Positions 1 through 5,708 are shown, numbered from the stretch's first letter. The stretch: 7,820 nt of DNA from Pseudomonadota bacterium (GCA_023439425.1 JAEXNZ010000185.1:1-7820); one strand, 5' to 3'. Translations and numbers: made by a program. The notes: generated by a model not told the origin, from the letters alone.

Positions 1-475
1 CCCCCTCCTGCAGCCGGGTGACCGCATCAACGATCACTGCCGCGCCCAGCTCACCGCCGGACAGCACGTAATCGCCAATCGAGATCTCCTCGGTGACCTC
101 GGCCGCCAGGAAGCGCTCATCCACGCCCTCATAGCGACCGCACAGCAGGATCATGCGCGGCAGCGCCGCCAGTTCGCGCACCTTGGCCTGGGTGAGCGGC
201 TTGCCCTGCGGGCTGAGGTAGATCACCGGAGCCGGGGTCGGATCAGCCGCTTTCGCCGCTGCCAGACACGCCCGCAGCGGTTCGATCAGCATCACCATGC
301 CCGGGCCGCCGCCGAACGGACGGTCGTCCACCCGGCGGTAATTGCCCTCGGCGTAGTCACGCGGATTCCAGCCATGCAGATCCAGCAGGCCGCGTTCGGC
401 CGCACGGCCGACCACGCCCAGCGACGCCGACTGCGCCATGAACTCCGGGAACAGCGTGATGACGTCGATGCGCAT
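1..475 (-). CDS. trmD: tRNA (guanine-N1)-methyltransferase TrmD, 3' end cut off by window
   Basis: TrmD transfers a methyl group from S-adenosylmethionine to N1 of G37 in tRNAs that read codons starting with C or G, which prevents +1 frameshifting. The visible 158 codons start MRIDVITLFPEF and continue in frame to the left edge. Seen in the sequence: DDRPFGGGPGMVM (about residues 50-62), LCGRYEGVDERF (111-122) and ISIGDYVLSGGE (131-142). These are the family hallmarks, and the last two form the SAM-binding trefoil knot of the SPOUT class. Family members are usually about 220-260 residues, so the C-terminal tRNA-binding part is missing here. The ATG at 475 lies 4 bases after the rimM stop. A GGAG at 486-489, inside the end of rimM, is placed as its ribosome binding site, so the two genes are probably translated together. 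rplS (L19) usually follows trmD in this operon but would lie outside the window. Confidence 0.97.
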   Translation of the reverse strand, partial: MRIDVITLFPEFMAQSASLGVVGRAAERGLLDLHGWNPRDYAEGNYRRVDDRPFGGGPGMVMLIEPLRACLAAAKAADPTPAPVIYLSPQGKPLTQAKVRELAALPRMILLCGRYEGVDERFLAAEVTEEISIGDYVLSGGELGAAVIVDAVTRLQEG

Positions 476-479
476 CGAA

Positions 480-992
480 CTAGAACTCCGGGTCCCAATC
501 GACCACGATCAGGTTGGCCTCGAAATCCACGGATTTGACGAAGTCCGGCTGCACGAACGGAATCATCCGCTCACGGCTGCCCTGCACCACCACCACGTCG
601 TTGGCACCGGTGGAGAACAGATGCGACACGCGGCCCAGCTCGACGCCGTCCACGGTTTTCACCTGCAGGCCTTCCAGGTCGATCCAGTAGTACTCATCCG
701 GCTTCGGCGGCGGCAACGCGCTGCGCGGCACGGAGATTTCGGTTCCGATCATGGACTCGACCACATCGCGGTCGGTCACCTCGGGAAACACCGCCACAAT
801 GTGCTTGCCGGACGCTTTGCCGCGCACGCCCTTGACGATGCTCTCCTGGCCAGCGGGAGTCAGCAGCGTCCAGGGCTGATATTGGAATATGGCGGTACGC
901 GGCTCGGTCCAGGACTCGAGCTTGATCTCGCCTCGCACACCAAAAGCGCCGACAATCCTGCCCAGCAGGATCCGGCGCTCGGTATCTTTCAT
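480..992 (-). CDS. rimM: 16S rRNA processing / 30S maturation factor RimM
   Basis: RimM is a cytoplasmic assembly factor that binds the 30S subunit near S19 and helps mature the 3' head domain of 16S rRNA. The 170-residue protein has the normal length and two-domain plan. The N-terminal RimM barrel carries GRIVGAFGVRGE (residues 11-22), the signature of the family. The C-terminal PRC-barrel carries EYYWIDLEGLQV (100-111), with the adjacent tyrosines typical of RimM, followed by MIPFV (143-147) and a DWDPEF end. It is the middle gene of rpsP-rimM-trmD, 42 bases after rpsP and 4 before trmD. The start at 992 fits the family N-terminus but has no clear Shine-Dalgarno sequence. A strong hairpin sits between it and rpsP, so lower expression than S16 is plausible (inference). 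Confidence 0.97.
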   Translation of the reverse strand: MKDTERRILLGRIVGAFGVRGEIKLESWTEPRTAIFQYQPWTLLTPAGQESIVKGVRGKASGKHIVAVFPEVTDRDVVESMIGTEISVPRSALPPPKPDEYYWIDLEGLQVKTVDGVELGRVSHLFSTGANDVVVVQGSRERMIPFVQPDFVKSVDFEANLIVVDWDPEF

Positions 993-1006
993 CTGCGTAT
1001 GCCGAC

Positions 1007-1027
1007 GGGCCGCGCCAGGCGCGGCCC
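1007..1027 (-). promoter_or_regulatory. Strong hairpin in the rpsP-rimM gap
   Basis: GGGCCGCGC (arm), CTG (loop) and GCGCGGCCC (arm) form a perfect 9-bp, all-G/C stem when read on the minus strand. It begins 7 bases after the rpsP stop and ends 14 bases before the rimM ATG. No T-run follows, so it is not a standard intrinsic terminator. It may stabilise the rpsP 3' end, pause polymerase or limit ribosome access to rimM. The structure is seen directly; the role is inference. Confidence 0.6.
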
Positions 1028-1034
1028 TTCAGGA

Positions 1035-1295
1035 TCAGGCCGCAGCGGCCTGGGCCTTGGTCGCTTCCTTGTACAGGTTGCGGACCTTGTCGGTCATCTG
1101 GGCGCCGTTGGCAACCCACTTGTCGACCAGCGGCAGGTCGAGCACGATGCGCTGCTCGGCACCCTGTGCCACCGGGTTGTAGTAACCGACACGCTCGATG
1201 TTGCGGCCATCACGGGCGCTGCGCGAGTCGGTCACGATGATGTGGTAGAACGGACGCTTCTTGGCGCCGCCGCGGGTCAGTCGAATCTTGACCAT
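1035..1295 (-). CDS. rpsP: 30S ribosomal protein S16
   Basis: S16 is an early-binding protein of the 30S body domain. The 86-residue product starts MVKIRLTRGGAKKRPFYHII and contains VGYYNP (36-41), the standard bS16 pattern, ending in an alanine-rich tail. The open frame extends upstream to 1487, but the extension crosses the promoter and GTAG repeats and has no family similarity. The ATG at 1295 is therefore chosen, supported by AGAGGAAA at 1303-1310 with 7 bases of spacing. It is the first gene of the operon with rimM and trmD. A sigma-70 promoter at 1347-1375 would give a leader of about 45 bases. Confidence 0.98.
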   Translation of the reverse strand: MVKIRLTRGGAKKRPFYHIIVTDSRSARDGRNIERVGYYNPVAQGAEQRIVLDLPLVDKWVANGAQMTDKVRNLYKEATKAQAAAA

Positions 1296-1302
1296 GGTGG
1301 TA

Positions 1303-1310
1303 TTTCCTCT
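1303..1310 (-). promoter_or_regulatory. Ribosome binding site of rpsP
   Basis: AGAGGAAA on the minus strand lies 7 bases before the rpsP ATG. It is the clearest Shine-Dalgarno sequence in the window, and it fixes the rpsP start against the longer open frame. Confidence 0.85.
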
Positions 1311-1346
1311 GTAGCCCAGTCGCCAGGATGGCGCGGTAAGCCGGCG

Positions 1347-1375
1347 ATTATAGCGGGGGTGGCCAGGCATTCCAA
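1347..1375 (-). promoter_or_regulatory. Sigma-70 promoter of rpsP-rimM-trmD
   Basis: On the minus strand TTGGAA (1375-1370) is followed by exactly 17 bases and then TATAAT (1352-1347). The -10 matches the consensus in all six bases and the -35 in four of six. Transcription would start near 1340, about 45 bases before the rpsP ATG. A small perfect hairpin (CGCCA-TCC-TGGCG, 1321-1333) falls in the leader ahead of the ribosome binding site. The position is right for a ribosomal protein operon. Confidence 0.85.
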
Positions 1376-1424
1376 GCCGGGGGTAGTCCCCGAAGATGAA
1401 TGGGAGAGGTCCACGTGCGCGTCG

Positions 1425-1450
1425 GCGCACCACCAACGGTGGCGCGCTAC
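1425..1450 (-). repeat. GTAG-headed REP palindrome (SMAG-like), minus-oriented half of a dimer
   Basis: Read on the minus strand: GTAG, then a stem-loop with arms 1447-1438 and 1434-1425 around a 3-base loop. Nine of ten pairs are Watson-Crick, and the tenth (1443/1429) is a G-U wobble in minus-strand RNA. The GTAG head plus a short G/C-rich stem matches the known design of SMAG repeats in Stenotrophomonas maltophilia, a REP class linked to RAYT transposases. It faces the partner repeat at 1452-1478, and the two heads share the palindrome CTACCGGTAG. Confidence 0.75.
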
Positions 1451-1451
1451 C

Positions 1452-1478
1452 GGTAGGGCACGACCGTTGGTCGTGCCG
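1452..1478 (+). repeat. GTAG-headed REP palindrome (SMAG-like), plus-oriented half of a dimer
   Basis: GTAG (1453-1456) is followed by GGCACGACC, loop GTT and GGTCGTGCC (1457-1477), a perfect 9-bp stem. With the repeat at 1425-1450 it forms a head-to-head dimer. The outer end lies 6 bases past the stop of the aminotransferase gene (1484), so the dimer occupies that unit's 3' untranslated region. It could block 3' exonucleases or end transcription before the rpsP promoter (inference). Confidence 0.8.
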
Positions 1479-1483
1479 GTGGG

Positions 1484-2269
1484 TCACCCCAGCGGCTGCC
1501 AGGGCGTCTCTGCCAGAAGGCCCAAAGCCCGGTCACATAACGCCTCCGACCGCGTGAACTCCACCCCGTCGATCGCCGCCAACGGCCATACCCCGGCCGC
1601 ATTGCAGGCAACCGCGGCGTCAAATCCGCCCAGGTCCGCAAACCGCACGGGCTCCAACAATGGCACCCCGCCCCACCCGGCCTGCAGCAGCCGCTCCTGG
1701 GTACCACGCAGCGCTTCAGCCTGCGGCCACACCACTTCATCGCCGCGCCCGAACAGCACATTCCAGGTGGTGCCCTCGCTCACCCGCCCCTGCCCGTCCA
1801 CGAACAGCGCATCGTCAAACCCGGCCTGCAACGCCAAGCGCCGGTGCTGGAACAACGCGAACGTGCCGACGTGCTTCAGCTGCGGCATATCGCGCTGATA
1901 CACCACGCTGCGCACGCGGCGCGGCGTCGCCGGCAGTGTGACCGGCGCACTCACCGCCACCAGCACATCCACCGGCAGCACCTGCAGCGGCTGACGGAAG
2001 TCGAATGCGCGCGCAAACACGGTGACCCGCACCGAGGCATCCACCATGCCTTCCGTCTGCAATGCCGCCAGAATCCATGCCTGCACCTGGCTGCCGTCCA
2101 GCGTGCTGCCAAATAGTTCGCGGGTGCCTTGGCGTAAGCGCCGCAGATGCAGATCCAGGCCCTGCACCGCGCCGTTGCGCACCTGCAGCGAGGTGAAGTG
2201 CCCGTAGTTCACCAGTGCGCCGGCGAAGTCGTCGGCAGTTGCCGGTCGCCCGTTGCAGTAGTGCTTCAT
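1484..2269 (-). CDS. Aminotransferase class IV (fold-type IV PLP enzyme), substrate unknown
   Basis: This 261-residue protein belongs to the fold-type IV PLP family, which includes branched-chain and D-amino-acid aminotransferases and aminodeoxychorismate lyase (PabC). Seen: NYGHFTSLQV (21-30), HLRRL (41-45) with the conserved arginine, LKHVGTFALFQHR (131-143) where K132 is the likely PLP-binding lysine, and VSEGTTWNVLF (163-173) where E165 should contact the PLP ring nitrogen. The motif NYGHFTS differs from the usual G-D-G-x-F-E of classical members, so neither PabC nor a branched-chain role can be assigned. The ATG at 2269 overlaps the stop of the upstream flavoprotein gene as ATGA, which favours it over the longer frame starting at 2341. 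No Shine-Dalgarno sequence is evident, consistent with translational coupling. Family is certain; substrate is not. Confidence 0.88.
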   Translation of the reverse strand: MKHYCNGRPATADDFAGALVNYGHFTSLQVRNGAVQGLDLHLRRLRQGTRELFGSTLDGSQVQAWILAALQTEGMVDASVRVTVFARAFDFRQPLQVLPVDVLVAVSAPVTLPATPRRVRSVVYQRDMPQLKHVGTFALFQHRRLALQAGFDDALFVDGQGRVSEGTTWNVLFGRGDEVVWPQAEALRGTQERLLQAGWGGVPLLEPVRFADLGGFDAAVACNAAGVWPLAAIDGVEFTRSEALCDRALGLLAETPWQPLG

Positions 2270-3342
2270 GCCAGCAGTGCCCGCGCGTCGTGCCACAGCG
2301 CATGCAGCACCTCTGCTGCCGGTCGTGCCGGTGCCATCCACGCCGACTGCCCGGCCCAGGCCTGCATCGCATCGATGCGGTGCTCGCGGTTGGCCTGCGC
2401 GCGCATCGGCGCGGTCAGCCCGCGCTGCACCGGATACGGCTGCGGCGGCGGTGCATCGGCAGCTGCGGCGGCGCGCACATACGGCGTGGCCAATCCGCGA
2501 CCCAGCCGCCCACTGAAGGCACGCGTGGGCCAGGTGTCTTCCGGTTCTGCTTCAGACAAAGCCTGCGACCAGGCCGGATCAATCGCGCATTCGGGCGTGC
2601 GCAGGAAGGCCGTACCGACCTGCACCGCGCTGGCACCGAGCATCAGTGCCGCCGCCACGCCGCGACCGTCGGCAATGCCGCCCGCGGCGATCACCGGCAC
2701 CTGCAGGTGGTCGGCCAGGCGCGGCAGCAGTGCGAACAAACCCACCAATTGGCGTTCGGCCGCATCCGGATCGAAGGCACCGCGATGGCCGCCGGCTTCA
2801 AAGCCCTGCGCCACCACGGCATCGGCGCCGGCCTGTTCGGCCGCACGCGCTTCCGCCAGCGTGGTCGCGCAGGCGAACCAGGCAATGCCGGCGTCCTTCA
2901 GACGCTGCACCTGCGCGGGTGAGAACACGCCCATGATGGTGGACGCCACCGCTGGTCGCGCCGCGATCAACGCGTCGAACTGGGCATCAAAATCAGCCGG
3001 ACCGGCGTCACCAGCGCTGGCGGCTACTTCCGGCCCCCACTGCGCAAGGAACGCGCGGGTGGCGGCTTCGGCCGGGGCGTCGCGCACGGGCAGCGGGTCG
3101 GGAATCCACACGTTCACCTGCGCCGGGCCCGCCGACTGCGCGCGGAAGTCGTTCATCCAGGCCACGATGTCCTGCGGCTGCGACAGCACCGCGCCCATTG
3201 CGCCCATGCTGCCGGCATTGGCCAGCACGGCCGAAAGCGACACCGGGCAGGCACCGGCCATCGGGGCCAGCAGGATCGGGCTCTGCAACGAAAAACGCCG
3301 ACAGAAGCTGTCGGCGCGTTCGAGAATTCGCGGGTCGCTCAT
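2266..3342 (-). CDS. Nitronate monooxygenase-type FMN-dependent oxidoreductase
   Basis: This 358-residue TIM-barrel flavoprotein belongs to the 2-nitropropane dioxygenase / nitronate monooxygenase family. Members oxidise alkyl nitronates using FMN and oxygen; some relatives are enoyl-ACP reductases (FabK) or quinone reductases. Seen: SPILLAPMAG (21-30) at the first barrel strand, GADAVVAQGFEAGGHRG (172-188) with H186 at the place of the catalytic histidine, and PVIAAGGIADGRG (216-228) followed by GASAVQVGTAFL (236-247), the FMN phosphate-binding region. The ATG at 3342 is preceded by AGGTG with 8 bases of spacing. It lies 55 bases downstream of ffh and overlaps the aminotransferase start by ATGA. 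A terminator-like hairpin lies within codons 9-17. The physiological substrate is unknown; nitronate detoxification is the default family inference. Confidence 0.9.
   Translation of the reverse strand: MSDPRILERADSFCRRFSLQSPILLAPMAGACPVSLSAVLANAGSMGAMGAVLSQPQDIVAWMNDFRAQSAGPAQVNVWIPDPLPVRDAPAEAATRAFLAQWGPEVAASAGDAGPADFDAQFDALIAARPAVASTIMGVFSPAQVQRLKDAGIAWFACATTLAEARAAEQAGADAVVAQGFEAGGHRGAFDPDAAERQLVGLFALLPRLADHLQVPVIAAGGIADGRGVAAALMLGASAVQVGTAFLRTPECAIDPAWSQALSEAEPEDTWPTRAFSGRLGRGLATPYVRAAAAADAPPPQPYPVQRGLTAPMRAQANREHRIDAMQAWAGQSAWMAPARPAAEVLHALWHDARALLA
3291..3317 (-). terminator. Intrinsic-terminator-like hairpin inside the nitronate monooxygenase coding sequence
   Basis: On the minus strand CGCCGACAG, loop CTT and CTGTCGGCG make a perfect 9-bp stem, extended by a G-U pair at 3317/3295. 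TTTTT (3295-3291) follows directly. The shape is that of a Rho-independent terminator, yet it lies about 25-50 bases inside the gene, coding for residues near RADSFCRRF. It may act as a translation-sensitive attenuator or be a coding accident. Function is unproven. Confidence 0.5.
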
Positions 3343-3353
3343 CGGTCACGCAC

Positions 3354-3376
3354 CTGTGGGGTCAGATGCCCCACAG
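3354..3376 (-). promoter_or_regulatory. Hairpin between ffh and the flavoprotein gene, touching its ribosome binding site
   Basis: CTGTGGGG and CCCCACAG form an 8-bp stem around a 7-base loop, beginning about 20 bases after the ffh stop. No T-run follows on the minus strand. The 3' arm ends in ACAG, and the presumed Shine-Dalgarno AGGTG (3355-3351) overlaps its last two bases. It may protect the ffh mRNA end or reduce translation of the next gene (inference). Confidence 0.5.
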
Positions 3377-3397
3377 CATACGCCGCCCGGCGTGGCC

Positions 3398-4777
3398 TCA
3401 ACGGAACGGCAGACCGCCGCGGCCGCCCATGGCCCCCATCATGCCCTTCATGCTGCGCATCATGCCCTTCATGCCGCCGCCGGCCATCTTGCTCATCATC
3501 TTTTCCATCTGCTGATACTGCTTCATCAGCTTGTTGACGTCGGCCGGGGTCAGGCCCGAACCACGCGCGAGGCGCGCACGACGCGAACCATTCAGCAGGC
3601 CCGGATTGCGGCGCTCCTTCTTGGTCATCGAATTGATGATGGCGATCATGCGCGGCACTTCCTTGCCCTGGCTGACCTGCTGCTTCAGATGCTCCGGGAT
3701 CTGACCCAGGCCCGGCAGCTTGTCCATCAGGCCGCCAATGCCGCCCATGTTCTGCATCTGCTCAAGCTGATCGCGCATGTCGTTCAGATCGAACTTCTTG
3801 CCCTTGGCGACCTTCTCGGCCAGCTTCTGCGCCTTGTCCTTGTCGACCTGCTGCTCGACCTGCTCCACCAGCGACAGCACGTCGCCCATGTCCAGGATGC
3901 GGCTGGCCATGCGGTCCGGGTGGAACACATCCAGGCCGTCCGGCTTTTCGCTGACACCGACGAACTTGATCGGCTTGCCGGTGATGTAGCGCACGCTCAG
4001 CGCGGCACCGCCACGGGCGTCACCGTCGGTCTTGGTCAGCACCACGCCGGTCAGCGGCAGCGCTTCGCCGAAGGCCTTGGCGGTGTTGGCCGCGTCCTGA
4101 CCGGTCATGGCATCGACCACGAACAGGGTTTCAGCCGGGTTGATCGCGGCATGCAGCGCCTTGATCTCGACCATCATCGCTTCATCGATGGCCAGGCGGC
4201 CGGCGGTATCGACCAGCAGCACGTCCACGAACGACTTGCGGGCATCGTCGATGGCCGCGCGCACGATGGCTTCGGGCTTCTGGTCGGCGCTGGACGGGAA
4301 GAACAGCACGCCGACCTGGTCGGCCAGGGTCTTCAGCTGCTCGATGGCGGCCGGACGGTAAACGTCGGCGGACACCACCATCACCTTCTTCTTGCGCTTT
4401 TCCTTGAGGTGCTTGGCCAGCTTGCCCACGGTGGTGGTTTTACCCGCACCCTGCAGGCCGGCCATCAGGATCACGGCCGGGGCCGGCACATTGAGGTTCA
4501 GGTCACTGGCGGCCGCACCCATGACGGCGGTGAGCTCGTCGCGCACGATCTTGATCAGCGCCTGGCCCGGGGTCAGCGACTTAAGCACTTCCTGGCCGAC
4601 GGCGCGCACCTTGATGCGCTCCACCAGGGCCTGCACCACCGGCAGCGCCACGTCGGCTTCGAGCAGCGCGATGCGGACCTCGCGGGTGGCCTCGCGGATG
4701 TTTTCCTCGGTGAGGCGGCCGCGGCCACGCAGGCGCTCGATGGTGCCAGAGAGGCGCTGGGTCAGGGACTCGAACAT
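3398..4777 (-). CDS. ffh: Signal recognition particle GTPase Ffh (SRP54)
   Basis: Ffh binds 4.5S RNA and the signal sequences of nascent membrane proteins, and delivers ribosomes to the receptor FtsY at the inner membrane. The 459-residue protein has the family length (E. coli about 453). Seen: helical N domain MFESLTQRLS onward (1-90); the P-loop in GLQGAGKTTT (107-116); DVYRPAA (138-144); DTAGR (190-194); TKTDGDARGG (248-257); then the methionine-rich M domain from about 330, with GSRRARLARGSG (397-408) in the RNA-binding part. The tail is Gly/Met-rich and contains MKGMM twice. The frame stays open upstream to 5005, but family alignment supports the ATG at 4777, preceded by a weak CAGGT. 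A -10-like TATACT lies 40 bases upstream. Confidence 0.98.
   Translation of the reverse strand: MFESLTQRLSGTIERLRGRGRLTEENIREATREVRIALLEADVALPVVQALVERIKVRAVGQEVLKSLTPGQALIKIVRDELTAVMGAAASDLNLNVPAPAVILMAGLQGAGKTTTVGKLAKHLKEKRKKKVMVVSADVYRPAAIEQLKTLADQVGVLFFPSSADQKPEAIVRAAIDDARKSFVDVLLVDTAGRLAIDEAMMVEIKALHAAINPAETLFVVDAMTGQDAANTAKAFGEALPLTGVVLTKTDGDARGGAALSVRYITGKPIKFVGVSEKPDGLDVFHPDRMASRILDMGDVLSLVEQVEQQVDKDKAQKLAEKVAKGKKFDLNDMRDQLEQMQNMGGIGGLMDKLPGLGQIPEHLKQQVSQGKEVPRMIAIINSMTKKERRNPGLLNGSRRARLARGSGLTPADVNKLMKQYQQMEKMMSKMAGGGMKGMMRSMKGMMGAMGGRGGLPFR
3437..3474 (-). repeat. 17-bp direct repeat, 21-bp period, in the ffh 3' end
   Basis: CATCATGCCCTTCATGC occurs at 3437-3453 and again, identical, at 3458-3474 on the plus strand. 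The 21-base period equals seven codons and encodes MKGMMRS then MKGMMGA in the Met/Gly tail of Ffh. This looks like a small in-frame tandem duplication in a low-complexity tail. Confidence 0.8.
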
Positions 4778-4816
4778 GGATGCAACCTGTTCAGAACGAA
4801 AGACAGAGAGACGCAC

Positions 4817-4822
4817 AGTATA
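4817..4822 (-). promoter_or_regulatory. Probable -10 element of the ffh promoter
   Basis: TATACT on the minus strand matches the sigma-70 -10 consensus in five of six bases and would start transcription near 4810, about 33 bases before the ffh ATG. No convincing -35 is found at 16-18 bases upstream; that stretch is G/C-rich. The element lies in the 133-base gap between divergent ffh and the ccsA-like gene. I see no clear promoter for the latter. Confidence 0.5.
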
Positions 4823-4910
4823 GCGGGTCCGCCGGACCGGCCCGCGCCCCGGACACCCGGTCGCACCCGCGCCCATCGCCACCATCCCGGGGGTATGCGA
4901 AACTGACACG

Positions 4911-5702
4911 ATGACAATCGTTCTCATCGCGACCCTGCTGTACCTGACCGCCACCGCCCTGCTGGTGCGTGCGGTGGCCCGCGATGATGCTTCCCGCTCG
5001 CCCACCTGGCTGTGGCCGGCGCTGCCGGCGATGCTGCTGCACGGCGGTTACCACGCACTGGTCGCCATCCGCACCAGTGGCGGGCCGGACATGCATTTCT
5101 TCGCGGCGCTGTCGCTGGTGGGGCTGGGCATGGCCTGGCTGACCTCGCTGGTGGGCGCGCGCGGGCGCATGTCCGCGCTGGGCGTGGTGGTGTTTCCGGT
5201 TGCTGCTGCCCTGCTCTGCGGTTATCACGCCTACGGCCATGAACCCAGCCGGGCGCTGGGCTGGCAGCTGGCCACCCACGCCTGGCTGGCGCTGCAGGCC
5301 TACGCCACGCTGAGCATTGCCGCGCTGCTGGCGATCATGCTGTGGCTGCAGGAGCGCGCCCTGCGTCGGCGTGATTTCCGTCCGTGGCTGAGGGCGTTGC
5401 CGCCGCTGGCGGATCTGGAATCGCTGCTGTTCCGGGTGATTGCGGTGGGGTTTGCGTTGCTCACGCTCACGCTGGTGACCGGCGTGCTGTTCGTGGACGA
5501 CCTGCTGGCGCAGAAGCTGGTGCACAAGACCGTGCTGAGCGTGCTGTCGTGGGTGGTGTTCGGGGTGCTGCTGATCGGCCGTCGCCGCTATGGCTGGCGC
5601 GGGGTAAAAGCCGTGCACTGGACGCTGACCGCGATGGTGCTGCTGGGATTGGCGTTCTTTGGCAGCCGGTTTGCGATTGAGCTGGTGTTTAGCCGCGGCT
5701 GA
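4911..5702 (+). CDS. CcsA/YpjD (CorE)-type inner membrane protein
   Basis: The 263-residue protein is almost entirely hydrophobic, with about eight predicted transmembrane helices (near residues 1-20, 35-53, 63-81, 88-107, 121-147, 171-193, 207-224, 234-256). It resembles the cytochrome c assembly (CcsA/HemX/YpjD) family: H123 in ATHAWLALQAYATLSIAALL (121-140), H205 in QKLVHKTVLSVLSWVVFGVL (201-220), and GWRGVKAVHW before the last helix. The WWD haem-handling motif of true CcsA/CcmC/CcmF is absent, so a YpjD/CorE-like role is more likely than cytochrome c maturation. E. coli ypjD is also divergent from ffh, so synteny supports the assignment. In enterics CorE is linked to divalent metal (Co/Mg) handling; that role here is inference. 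The Shine-Dalgarno is weak, but the start gives a complete first helix. Confidence 0.85.
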   Translation: MTIVLIATLLYLTATALLVRAVARDDASRSPTWLWPALPAMLLHGGYHALVAIRTSGGPDMHFFAALSLVGLGMAWLTSLVGARGRMSALGVVVFPVAAALLCGYHAYGHEPSRALGWQLATHAWLALQAYATLSIAALLAIMLWLQERALRRRDFRPWLRALPPLADLESLLFRVIAVGFALLTLTLVTGVLFVDDLLAQKLVHKTVLSVLSWVVFGVLLIGRRRYGWRGVKAVHWTLTAMVLLGLAFFGSRFAIELVFSRG

Positions 5703-5708
5703 TGCGTC

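Noticed and set aside
438..1898. A 486-codon plus-strand open frame crossing trmD, rimM, rpsP and the aminotransferase
   Set aside because: It runs through several well-supported minus-strand genes, a promoter and the REP dimer, and shows no recognisable domain.
2270..2341. A 24-residue N-terminal extension of the aminotransferase from a start at 2341
   Set aside because: The extension lies inside the flavoprotein 3' end and has no family similarity. The ATG at 2269, overlapping the upstream stop, fits better.
3377..3397. A possible sigma-70 promoter for the flavoprotein gene (TTGAGG-N15-TATGCT on the minus strand, partly in the ffh stop)
   Set aside because: The spacer is two bases short of optimal and both hexamers are only 4/6 matches, so it cannot be told from chance.
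2147..4906. A 919-codon open frame on the plus strand antisense to the aminotransferase, flavoprotein and ffh genes
   Set aside because: It is Ala/Arg/His-rich low-complexity translation typical of the opposite strand of high-G+C genes. The minus-strand frames carry complete, recognisable protein families across the same bases.
4895..4906. A four-codon mini-ORF (ATG CGA AAC TGA) ending 5 bases before the ccsA-like start, possibly a leader peptide
   Set aside because: It is too short to separate from chance, and the G-run upstream is only one base away, a poor ribosome binding site distance.
4778..5005. A 76-residue N-terminal extension of Ffh
   Set aside because: It would overlap the divergent membrane-protein gene and the -10 element. 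Ffh proteins begin at the M-F-x-x-L-x-x-R-L region, which is the ATG at 4777.
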